Positions 1-6,803 of a stretch of DNA of 11,003 nt are shown piece after piece. Both the position numbers and the translations under genes were made by a program. Source of the stretch: Planctomycetota bacterium (lineage in GTDB: Bacteria > Planctomycetota > B129-G9); the NCBI GenBank assembly GCA_003644325.1, contig QNCA01000020.1, positions 1 to 11,003 on the forward strand, in the 5' to 3' direction. Under the pieces are notes generated by a model that saw only the letters and a program-made list of their open reading frames with translations, searched no databases and was not told the DNA's origin. How positions within the stretch are numbered: position 1 is the first letter of the stretch; every line of letters starts with the position of its first letter.

Positions 1-268
1 CAGAGCGTCCGCGCTCCGCCCGTTCCGGGTCCTCGCCCTGAGGACCCGTCAGGGTCCGAATGGGTAATGGTGACAGTCATCGGTGCGGCCTTTCCAGGAT
101 TCTTACATGCTCCCCACAAATATGCCTCACTTTCTACCGCAATCACGGGCCGGCGGATACGTTAGGGAACACTCAACATACATCACGCCTCCGAAGACTG
201 CAGCAACCCGCCTATAATATAAGACACAGCGGGATGGGGGAAAGTATGCAAAAAATCCCGTTTTTTCC
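1..268. other. Gene-free stretch downstream of the polysaccharide operon
   Basis: I see no supportable gene here. Open frames crossing it have no ribosome-binding site, no recognisable motif and overlap the end of the flippase gene in other frames. The stretch holds short palindromes instead: GAGCG/CGCTC at 3-7/12-16, an 8-bp stem GGGTCCTC/GAGGACCC at 27-34/40-47, and a third arm GGGTCC at 52-57 that could pair with 42-47 instead. There is also CGGGAT/ATCCCG at 230-235/255-260, followed by six T on the plus strand. That could be a weak terminator for a converging plus-strand transcript, but its 19-nt loop and short stem make this uncertain. A TATAAT string at 213-218 has no matching -35 element. 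Confidence 0.6.
3..57. repeat. Cluster of short GC-rich palindromes at the window edge
   Basis: Two hairpins sit side by side. The first, at 3-18, has stem GAGCG/CGCTC and reads GAGCGTCCGCGCTCCG. It matches, with one difference, the reverse complement of 4742-4757 in the spacer between the two amide ligases. The second has an 8-bp stem at 27-34/40-47 with a 5-nt loop, and a repeated arm at 52-57 allows an alternative 6-bp hairpin with 42-47. No T-run follows, so these do not look like terminators. They may belong to a dispersed palindromic repeat family, which is an inference from only two copies. Confidence 0.45.
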
Positions 269-302
269 AAAAAACTGCGATGCATTACAGCGTCGGGCAG
301 TT
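269..302 (-). terminator. Intrinsic terminator after the flippase gene
   Basis: Read on the minus strand, AACTGC (302-297) pairs with GCAGTT (278-273). An inner partial stem of 4 of 5 pairs (294-290 with 283-279) closes a TGTAAT loop. The run of six T at 274-269 directly follows the GCAG, the first two T pairing with the AA at the foot of the stem. The structure begins about 20 nt after the flippase stop codon, the expected place for an operon end. The outer stem is short and two pairs are A-U, so efficiency is uncertain. Confidence 0.65.
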
Positions 303-320
303 GTGCCAGTAGCAGGCCGA

Positions 321-1961
321 TCAGGCTCCAACCGGGCGATGCCGCCTGCTTACAAGCAGTTTCATAAGGAGATTGATTCCAGGAAATTTGGCATTGCGGA
401 AATATTTCATCTCGTCCGGCCCGAACAAGCCCGTCAGCCTTGCAGATACGGCCAGCACCATAACCGAAATAATGCCCGCCCCTATCAGGAATACCAATCC
501 TCCGACAGCCGGTTTTCCCACAAAGTCTTCGCCAAGCCTCTGTGCATAAGGCCACAGGAACCTCAGAGGATAAAGCAGCGCCACAGGCAGGCAGGCAAGC
601 ACGGCCTTGCTGAAAAACCTGTAAGGAAAATAAAAACCGCCGATAAGCCTTGTTGAGATATATATGGTTATCGGCGCAATGAAAAGGCTCCTCGCATATC
701 CCGCCAGAACAACTGACCATAGGTCGGGCCATATCGCCAGCAAGGCGGCGACCACTCCCACTCCCGCAATGCCCGAAAAAATGCGGGGAACAATCATCCA
801 CTGTGCCTTCTCCAGAATCCTCAGTCCAGCCGCTACAGGAAGCAGGATTATAATCATTAACTGCAGCGGCAGCAGCGCGATAGCAAATCCGCCCGCCTCC
901 AAGCCGCGCAGCCCGGAGAGGACTTCAAGCCCCTTATCCAGAAATATCAGCCCCACTGCAATGAGAGGCAATATCATTACTATCAAAAGTTTGTAATATG
1001 AGCGGAGGAGTTCGGGCAGGCGCGACTTGTCCTGGTAATAGGCCTTTGTAAGCATCGCGGTGACCAGCGGAACTATCGCCAGTGTGAAGAACGATATCGC
1101 CTGCGTGGGCATTAACGAGGCAAGGTTGTATGTGCCTGCCGCCCCCTCTTCCGACCGCAGGAAATAGCCCACGAGAAATATTATAATCTGCGGGCCGAAC
1201 AGAAGTGTCAGGATATTGTTGGAGACTATCGCGCCGGAGTAGCGGAATATGCGGTAGCCGGTCACCGGCTCATGCGGGGCATCTTCGGGCACGGTGCGCT
1301 TGAACCTCAGGCGCGGCAGCCCCACGGCGAAAACGAGTAACATAAGCCCATAGCCGGTTGCTTCACCGGCAAGCCCGCCGACGACACCCCAGCGGAAAAC
1401 CTTAATATAGATGTAACTGGACAGCGGGAACGCCACGGCCCCTATCACGGACATCAAGGCGACCAGTTTTATCCAGTAAGCCGCCACATAGCCCTGGCGG
1501 AGCGTCTCCTTGAAAATGGTTACCCCTCCCAGTATCACCATCATTATCAGCGCAAAACCAAACCTTGTGCTGAACATGATGTCCAGCCAGCCGCGGAGCA
1601 ATACGAAGAAAACCAGCATTCCCGCTATTGCGAGACACTGGAGGAAAAGCATTTTTGCGATAAGCCTTCGAAAGCCGCGTACATCGCCCCGGGCCGACAG
1701 TTCAGCGCCGAACCTCAACGCCGCCTCGCTCAAGCCCATCTGGCCGACCAGCCACACATACCACCACATATTCTTGAGGAGACTGTAATCGTTCCACTCC
1801 TGCTTGGTCATTGTTCGCGTAAGGACGGAGGTGGCGATTATCGCCATGACCATAACGAAGAGCCGCGCGCCCAGCGTCCACGGCGCAAGCCGCGTGAACG
1901 TGCCGGTTACCGTCTCGGGAGATGGGATATTTTCGTTGGGTTGATGTGTTTGACTGTTCAT
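321..1961 (-). CDS. Wzx-type polysaccharide flippase (MOP/MATE-like superfamily), integral membrane protein
   Basis: This 546-residue protein is almost wholly hydrophobic and has the layout of polysaccharide exporters of the MOP superfamily (Wzx/RfbX/PST), which move undecaprenyl-linked sugar repeat units across the inner membrane. After a polar N-terminus of about 30 residues come repeated membrane segments, roughly at 33-49, 102-122, 136-150, 165-187, 192-215, 245-268, 285-305, 325-342, 358-380, 392-411, 415-436, 450-468 and 485-507. A polar tail with many Lys and Arg follows. Early charged loops (TRTMTKQEWNDYSLLK, then a GLSEAALRFGAE-like stretch) resemble the first loops of this family. 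The length is slightly above the usual 400-520. Its ATG overlaps the acetyltransferase stop codon as ATGA, which suggests translational coupling; no strong Shine-Dalgarno precedes it. Family assignment is solid; the cargo cannot be read from sequence. Confidence 0.85.
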   Translation of the reverse strand: MNSQTHQPNENIPSPETVTGTFTRLAPWTLGARLFVMVMAIIATSVLTRTMTKQEWNDYSLLKNMWWYVWLVGQMGLSEAALRFGAELSARGDVRGFRRLIAKMLFLQCLAIAGMLVFFVLLRGWLDIMFSTRFGFALIMMVILGGVTIFKETLRQGYVAAYWIKLVALMSVIGAVAFPLSSYIYIKVFRWGVVGGLAGEATGYGLMLLVFAVGLPRLRFKRTVPEDAPHEPVTGYRIFRYSGAIVSNNILTLLFGPQIIIFLVGYFLRSEEGAAGTYNLASLMPTQAISFFTLAIVPLVTAMLTKAYYQDKSRLPELLRSYYKLLIVMILPLIAVGLIFLDKGLEVLSGLRGLEAGGFAIALLPLQLMIIILLPVAAGLRILEKAQWMIVPRIFSGIAGVGVVAALLAIWPDLWSVVLAGYARSLFIAPITIYISTRLIGGFYFPYRFFSKAVLACLPVALLYPLRFLWPYAQRLGEDFVGKPAVGGLVFLIGAGIISVMVLAVSARLTGLFGPDEMKYFRNAKFPGINLLMKLLVSRRHRPVGA

Positions 1962-2704
1962 GACTGCTTATTTTCCGTGATGACTCTTATCCATTCTTTC
2001 TTATCAAAATCATAGCGTTTGATAACGCGGGCAGGACAGCCTGCGGCGACGCAGTATGACGGAATGTCGCGGGTCACCACGCTGTTTGCGCCGACGACGG
2101 CGTGTTCTCCTATGGTAATACCCGGCACGATTGTAACGTTGGAACCTATCCAGACGCTGTCGCCTATTACAACAGGTTTCGTGGGCACATTTCCCTCAAG
2201 AAGGGGTTTCTCGACATCCTCAAAATCCCGCCCCGCGCCGACGATCACACAGTGATGGGCTATCTCAACGTCGTTTCCCACCGTTACCGGTCCGCGATAC
2301 ACGCCGAAGAAATTGAGGCGGGAGCGTTCACCTATCCTGATAGGACCGGCATAAGCGCCGAAGCGCAGTCCATCAAACAATCTTGCATGGTCGCCTATCT
2401 CGACTTCGTACTTGCAAGGCATCAATTCGCCGAACCTGCAATCGCGATCTACCTGGGTACTTTCCCCTATTTTCAGAAGACCGGCATCTTCAAACCAGAA
2501 TTCACATCCGCCCGCAATGTAGGCGTTCCTTCCTATTTGCGCCCCCATCTTTCGCAGGAGATGCTTTCTCATCGCCGAGCCCAGCCGTCCCTTCAGGTGC
2601 GAGGCCACCTCCATGCCCCTGTGACCATCCAGCATTCGCAGCCCCACAGCGGCTCGTATCGGACAGCTCAGCACACGCGCAACAATTTTGCCTAATCCGC
2701 TCAT
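1958..2704 (-). CDS. Left-handed beta-helix (hexapeptide-repeat) acyltransferase, probable sugar O-acetyltransferase
   Basis: The protein has 248 residues from the chosen start. A helical, basic N-terminus (about 1-55) precedes a run of hexapeptide repeats from about residue 57 to 212, with turns such as IGRN, IGES, IGDH, IGER, VGND, IGDSVWIGSN and IGEHAVVGANSVV. It ends in the AGCPARVIKR signature seen in the maltose/galactoside/serine acetyltransferase group. His150-His151 in the EIAHHC turn are candidates for the catalytic base. The family uses acetyl-CoA (occasionally other acyl-CoAs) and works as a trimer. The ATG at 2704 was chosen because GGAG lies 9 nt upstream (2717-2714). An ATG at 2722 would add six residues but has a poorer site. 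The open frame extends further upstream, but only inside the ligase gene in another frame. It follows the ligase by 31 nt and overlaps the flippase start, so acetylation of the exported glycan is likely. Confidence 0.85.
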   Translation of the reverse strand: MSGLGKIVARVLSCPIRAAVGLRMLDGHRGMEVASHLKGRLGSAMRKHLLRKMGAQIGRNAYIAGGCEFWFEDAGLLKIGESTQVDRDCRFGELMPCKYEVEIGDHARLFDGLRFGAYAGPIRIGERSRLNFFGVYRGPVTVGNDVEIAHHCVIVGAGRDFEDVEKPLLEGNVPTKPVVIGDSVWIGSNVTIVPGITIGEHAVVGANSVVTRDIPSYCVAAGCPARVIKRYDFDKKEWIRVITENKQS

Positions 2705-2735
2705 CGTTTGGAACTCCAACATCGTGGATTCGTGC

Positions 2736-4664
2736 TCACCCCGGCAGCCACCTGTCCGACCAGCGCACAAAGAGGTACAGCGTGAGCAGCAGCCACAAGA
2801 GGTCCACCCTGCCGCCCTGCTGGGCGCGGCACAGTTCCTCCAGCCGCTCATCCCTGAAGATGCCCGCGCGGCTGATTCCGGAGGTCCTGTATGCTTCCAG
2901 GAAAACGGAAGGGATTTTCCGGCGCAGCCAATCAACGACAGGTGTGCTGAACCCCACCTTGGGCCTGTAGATGATGTCTCTGGGCAACAGTGGCTCCATG
3001 GCCTTGCGCAGGAGATATTTCGTCTGTCCGTCGGACCGGACCTTTGTGCTAAGCGGCGTGCCGAGTGAAAAGCGGATTATCGACGGGTCATAGATGGGTG
3101 ACCGAACGTCCATGCCGTAAAACGCCGGCACTTTTTCATTCTCCACGGAGTAGTACTCCGCCAGCCAGAAAGGGAAATCGCGGTAAACCATGTGGTCGAC
3201 CAGCGGCGCATCCGGCGCCGCATCGTTAATGGCGCGAACGTATTTATCGACGTACGAATACGATTCTTCTCCGTCCCGCCTCTTAAGAAAATCCGGCCGG
3301 AACAGCGAGTTCTGCAGGGTATCCGGCGCCAGAAAGGCCTTTCCGGGGTATAGCACCCGCCCACGCGACAGGTTGTACATGTTCCATCTCAAACCGAACG
3401 GCACCCACTTGTCCCGATGCCCGGGCGGGTGGATGTTGATTAAAAGGCTGGCGAGTTTATGGAACAGTCGCGGCCAGCGCCTTATCTTCCCCCACCTCTC
3501 CTGCAACAAAGTGGAGACCGTGTTGTACAACGACGACCCGTAAAGGATGGTATCGCTGCCTTCGCCATTGAACACGACCTCAATTCCTTCCTTTTGCGCG
3601 GCCCTGCAGATGATGTCGAGCATGCCCATCTCGGAGGTCGCTATCGGCTCGTCCAGCCGCGTGACGACCGCTTCCAGCCCGGTAAAGTAGTCATCACGTC
3701 CGACGTAGAACTCGTGGTGAATGGTATCGTACCTGTCCGCCACCGCCCTGGCGAAGGGCATCTCGTCAAAGTCCGGCGGCGGTTTCCCCCATGTCTTGTC
3801 CAGGCCCAGGCTGAAGGTATGTATCGGATGGTCGAACCGGCTTGCCACCAGGGCCGTCACAGCGCTGGAGTCCATCCCGCCGCTCAGAAACACCGCTGTT
3901 TTTCTATCGTCCAGCCGCCGACTCACGGCAGATTTCAGTTTCTCCAGAAGTCTCCCCGCGATCTCGTCGTCAGTGCCGGTAACTTCTTCGCGCTGCTCCC
4001 ATGCCTTCCAGTACGACCTGTGTTGCGCGCCGGACGCCGATACGGTCGCGTAGTCGCCCGCGGCGAGTTTGTTGATGCCTTCAAAAAAGGTGAGCGGCGG
4101 CGGGGCCGCGCCGAATGTCACGTAATGATAAAGCGCGCGTTCGCAAAGGCGACGCATATGAGGCAGGACGTTAAGAATCGGCCTGACCCGGCTGCTGAAG
4201 TAGCACACGCCGTCGTGCACGGCGTAGTAGAGTTGCTTCAGGCCGCAGCGGTCGCGAACAAGGTACAGAACGCCTTTGTCCGCATCGCACGCGACAAACG
4301 TGTACTCGCCCTCGATTCGCGTGAACGCATCCGTGCCGTGTTTCGCGAAGATGTCCGCGGTTACCCGTGCCGGGTTCGCATCTCGCAGGGATTCCTCCGA
4401 CCAGCCTTCGGCCAGGGTCAGCACCCCTTCCCAAACCACGTGAACCCGCCCGTCGGACGCCGTTGCGGGAGGATACCTCTCATCAACGGCACCCGGCGAC
4501 GCTTCCAACATGCAGGCCATGACCAGGCGACCGCCATCGGAAACGTGCACGCCTTTTGAGCCGCGCAAGCCCTCTTCGGAAACGCCCCACATCTTTGCAA
4601 TCAGCGCGGCGGAGAGAGGCTCTGCGCCACGGTCTATATTGAATGCTCCGCATATCCGGCCCAA
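2736..4664 (-). CDS. Asparagine-synthetase-family amide ligase, second of a tandem pair, with degenerate glutaminase domain
   Basis: The protein has 642 residues. The N-terminal Ntn-type domain (about 1-210) begins GRICGAF. The synthetase domain holds the ATP pyrophosphatase loop SGGMDSS (261-267), a GEGSD motif (367-371), RSPIYD, and TKYLLRKAM (about 548-556) with the conserved Lys, then PKVGFSTPVVDWL. Reaction expected from the family: ATP activates a carboxylate as an acyl-adenylate, which an amine attacks. The usual glutamine-site residues are poor: RGPD reads RGSK, the Arg of the HERLSI motif is gone, NGE reads WEG (Asn to Glu), and the Asp of SDCE aligns with Pro. The acidic residue after GEGSD is Thr. 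TTG at 4664 is chosen because AGGAGG lies 7 nt upstream, and it makes the N-terminus parallel that of the preceding paralog (MSAICG). It could amidate a uronic acid or join an amino acid to the glycan; this is inference. Family is sure, substrate unknown. Confidence 0.85.
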   Translation of the reverse strand: MGRICGAFNIDRGAEPLSAALIAKMWGVSEEGLRGSKGVHVSDGGRLVMACMLEASPGAVDERYPPATASDGRVHVVWEGVLTLAEGWSEESLRDANPARVTADIFAKHGTDAFTRIEGEYTFVACDADKGVLYLVRDRCGLKQLYYAVHDGVCYFSSRVRPILNVLPHMRRLCERALYHYVTFGAAPPPLTFFEGINKLAAGDYATVSASGAQHRSYWKAWEQREEVTGTDDEIAGRLLEKLKSAVSRRLDDRKTAVFLSGGMDSSAVTALVASRFDHPIHTFSLGLDKTWGKPPPDFDEMPFARAVADRYDTIHHEFYVGRDDYFTGLEAVVTRLDEPIATSEMGMLDIICRAAQKEGIEVVFNGEGSDTILYGSSLYNTVSTLLQERWGKIRRWPRLFHKLASLLINIHPPGHRDKWVPFGLRWNMYNLSRGRVLYPGKAFLAPDTLQNSLFRPDFLKRRDGEESYSYVDKYVRAINDAAPDAPLVDHMVYRDFPFWLAEYYSVENEKVPAFYGMDVRSPIYDPSIIRFSLGTPLSTKVRSDGQTKYLLRKAMEPLLPRDIIYRPKVGFSTPVVDWLRRKIPSVFLEAYRTSGISRAGIFRDERLEELCRAQQGGRVDLLWLLLTLYLFVRWSDRWLPG

Positions 4665-4671
4665 CTCCGGC

Positions 4672-4677
4672 CCTCCT
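4672..4677 (-). promoter_or_regulatory. Strong Shine-Dalgarno AGGAGG that fixes a TTG start
   Basis: On the minus strand AGGAGG is followed by 7 nt and then TTG (4664-4662) in the ligase reading frame. The open frame continues 36 codons further upstream to an ATG at 4772, but that extension runs through an inverted repeat and lacks homology to the family N-terminus. The TTG start places the ICG cysteine at residue 5, exactly as in the neighbouring paralog. Confidence 0.75.
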
Positions 4678-4686
4678 AGAATGGTG

Positions 4687-4844
4687 GGGTGCACGTAAAG
4701 TTTAAGGGTAGATGGCGCGAGCGACGGGGCAAACCTATTTACGGAGCGCAGACGCTCCAAAGGAGCGACCAACTCGTAGAATGCGGTCCGACCCTAGCGG
4801 CCTATGCATCCCGAATGGTTTACCCTCAAACTTTACGCACACCC
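4687..4844 (-). repeat. 158-bp inverted-repeat element in the ligase-ligase intercistronic gap
   Basis: Arms of 24 nt at 4687-4710 and 4821-4844 are inverted copies with 21 identities, enclosing 110 nt. In minus-strand RNA (the mRNA) all 24 positions can pair, because the three differences become G-U pairs; in plus-strand RNA they are three A-C mismatches. The loop contains GGAGCG (4743-4748), CGCTCC (4753-4758) and GGAGCG (4762-4767), giving two mutually exclusive hairpins. The element starts 50 nt after the first ligase stop and ends 9 nt before the second ligase Shine-Dalgarno. A separate hairpin TTCCGC/GCGGAA at 4859-4864/4878-4883 lies between the first stop codon and the element. It could be a small non-autonomous mobile element (MITE-like) or an mRNA structure tuning the second gene; I see no convincing target-site duplication. 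Confidence 0.6.
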
Positions 4845-4893
4845 AGAACAGCGTATCGTTCCGCGCTTCGCCCTATGGCGGAAACCTTCTCTG

Positions 4894-6789
4894 CTACACC
4901 GGCCTCCGGGCAATCCAGTGACGGTACCACGAGAAGAAGGTGACAAGTTGCAGCAGCACCCACTTGTTGTCGGCCTTTCGGGCGCGATGCGCCCTGATAA
5001 GTCTTCGAAGCACGTTGAAATTGAGCAGCGTGCCGGCCAGTTCGCTTGACCGCCTCATCTCTTCTTCCAGCATGTCCGCCAAGACGCCGGACAACCAGTC
5101 TATCACGGGACTGGTGAACCCCACCTTTTTCCTGTTTATTATTTCATCGGGCAGGATGTTCTCCATGGCCCTTTTCAGGAGATACTTGCCCCTGCCGTCG
5201 CCGACCACCGCGCGCTCGGGCAGCGCCATGGCGAACTCCACCATGCGCCTGTCCAGGAACGGCAGCCTGGCGTCAATCCCGTGTGGAAATATCGCCGCCC
5301 TCGCCCAGTGCTCCACGGTCCAGACCTTGTAGTCGAGGTAGTTCATCTTCTGCAGCATCGTGGCGCGCGGGCGCGCTTTGTCCATCTCCCGGTAAAACTG
5401 CGCCACGATGTCGTAAGATGAAATGCCTTGAACGCGCTTCAGGAAATCACCGGCCAGAAGGAGGCGCTTGAAATCCTCGCCCATCTGGATGCCCGAGCCC
5501 CAGTAGAGTCTTTGACGGCGCGAGGCCCTGGAGCACATCTCGCCGCGGCGGTCGATGCTGCGATAGTGGCCGAATAGGCCCGGCACGCGGTTTCGCCGGT
5601 ACGCCGCCGCCCGCAGGAGGAAGCGCGGCTTCGCCCGCAGGCGGGCCTCCTCGGCCTCCAGCGCGCGCGCATCCCCTATCGCCCCGGCGCCGCTGAAATC
5701 GACGTCGCCCGCCTCACCGTACAGCGCCACCGCCGCCCCGCACTCCGCGGCTTTCTCCGCTATGGCATCCAGCAGCGTCGCTTCCGAGGCGGTGTACGGG
5801 TCGTCCATGTTAACGTGCAAACGCTTAAAGCGGTTTATCAATCCTTCACGGTCGAGTATGACTTCGTAGTGTTCGGAGCCGAGTTTCCCGGCGACCAGGC
5901 GCGCCTGGGCCATCTCGCCCATCGGCTTGCCGTCAGGCCCGGCAAAGCCGAGTGTAATCGTCTTGATTTTCTTTCCCCGGGCGTCCAGCGCGGCCAGCAT
6001 GGCGCTGGAGTCCAGCCCGCCGCTCAGAAAAACGTCGGCGCCGCCTTGCGCATAGCGCGACATGTCGTTCGTCGATGCGCGCATCAACTCCAGGGTCCGC
6101 TCGGCGAGTTCTTCGTCACTGCCTTCCACCAGCGGGGCCGAGAGCATGTTCCAGTACAGGCGGGCGGATTTTGCGCCGCTCTCGGCGAATGCCGCCATCT
6201 CCGCGGGCCGCAGTTTGCGAATGCCCTTGTATAATGTATATGGAGCGGGACACGCGCCGAAGGTGAAGTGGTGATAGACGCCCTCATCATCCAGGGCACG
6301 CTCGACTCCGGGACATTCCAGGAGCGCGGCGGCTTCCGACGCGAACCAAACGGCCTCGGCCGTGACCGTGTAGTAAAGCGCCCGCGTACCCGTCCTGTCG
6401 CGAGCCAGCGCCAGCCGCCTTTCCCCGGCGTCGTACAGGGCCAGGCCGAACTCGCCCTTTACGTCATGGATGAAATCGTCGCCCTTTTCGACGTAGAGCG
6501 CCGCTATCTTCTGCGCGGCGTTCGGCTGCGCGCCGATCTCCTCGGTCAGCGCGCCCTCGAAGGCAAGGATGATTCCCCTCTCCGCCTCGGCCGCGGGTTG
6601 AACCATCTCGTCCTCCGGACAGCCTGCCTTGAGCCACCTGTAGCCGATGCACGCCCGGCCGTCCGCGCTTTGCGCGACCCTGTGCCCGTCTGGGCCGCGA
6701 TGCTTCAGCACGGCGCACATCGCCTCAACGACCGCACAATCGGCCGGTGAGGCTCCCTTCAGTTTCATTACTCCGCATATCGCGCTCAT
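4894..6789 (-). CDS. Asparagine-synthetase-family amide ligase, first of a tandem pair, with altered glutaminase site
   Basis: The protein has 631 residues. The N-terminal Ntn-type domain (about 1-205) starts MSAICG, keeps HRGPDG (30-35) and an Arg at 51 in GYRWL, and has DRTGTRALYY at 131-140. The synthetase domain carries SGGLDSS (256-262), GEAGD (358-362), DARLPFLD (506-513), KYLLKRAM (about 535-542) and KKVGFTSPVIDWL (554-566). Against E. coli AsnB from memory, the oxyanion Asn of NGE is Glu (FEG, residues 77-79) and the glutamine-binding Asp of SDCE aligns with Ala. The catalytic Cys is residue 5, so it would need N-terminal trimming to act as an Ntn nucleophile. The GEGSDE motif is rearranged to GEAGDV. 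The gene follows the pyruvyl transferase by 14 nt, with GGGGA 4 nt before the ATG. It is an ATP-dependent amide-forming enzyme by family; the acceptor and nitrogen donor are unknown. Ordinary asparagine synthesis is possible but not favoured in this setting. Confidence 0.86.
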   Translation of the reverse strand: MSAICGVMKLKGASPADCAVVEAMCAVLKHRGPDGHRVAQSADGRACIGYRWLKAGCPEDEMVQPAAEAERGIILAFEGALTEEIGAQPNAAQKIAALYVEKGDDFIHDVKGEFGLALYDAGERRLALARDRTGTRALYYTVTAEAVWFASEAAALLECPGVERALDDEGVYHHFTFGACPAPYTLYKGIRKLRPAEMAAFAESGAKSARLYWNMLSAPLVEGSDEELAERTLELMRASTNDMSRYAQGGADVFLSGGLDSSAMLAALDARGKKIKTITLGFAGPDGKPMGEMAQARLVAGKLGSEHYEVILDREGLINRFKRLHVNMDDPYTASEATLLDAIAEKAAECGAAVALYGEAGDVDFSGAGAIGDARALEAEEARLRAKPRFLLRAAAYRRNRVPGLFGHYRSIDRRGEMCSRASRRQRLYWGSGIQMGEDFKRLLLAGDFLKRVQGISSYDIVAQFYREMDKARPRATMLQKMNYLDYKVWTVEHWARAAIFPHGIDARLPFLDRRMVEFAMALPERAVVGDGRGKYLLKRAMENILPDEIINRKKVGFTSPVIDWLSGVLADMLEEEMRRSSELAGTLLNFNVLRRLIRAHRARKADNKWVLLQLVTFFSWYRHWIARRPV

Positions 6790-6803
6790 CCAATCCCCGC
6801 TGC

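Noticed and set aside
213..218. TATAAT string as a plus-strand -10 box
   Set aside because: No -35-like hexamer lies 16-18 bases upstream and no plus-strand gene follows.
127..801. Minus-strand open frame of 224 codons in another frame of the flippase 3' end
   Set aside because: It is mostly inside the flippase gene, runs through the operon terminator, and is rich in Cys, Arg and Gly as expected for a shadow frame.
2705..2935. N-terminal extension of the acetyltransferase open frame by 77 codons
   Set aside because: The added segment lies inside the ligase gene in a different frame, is unlike any acyltransferase N-terminus, and a good ribosome site supports the ATG at 2704.
3459..4559. Plus-strand open frame of 366 codons opposite the second ligase
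   Set aside because: It mirrors a well-supported family protein on the minus strand. Its composition is rich in Arg, His and Val with no recognisable motif and no ribosome site.
4665..4772. 36-codon upstream extension of the second ligase to an ATG
   Set aside because: It runs through the inverted repeat, whereas TTG at 4664 has an AGGAGG 7 nt upstream and aligns with the paralog's start.
4687..4844. Insertion sequence between the two ligases
   Set aside because: The 158 bp encode no transposase and I could not find a convincing flanking target duplication; kept only as an inverted-repeat element.
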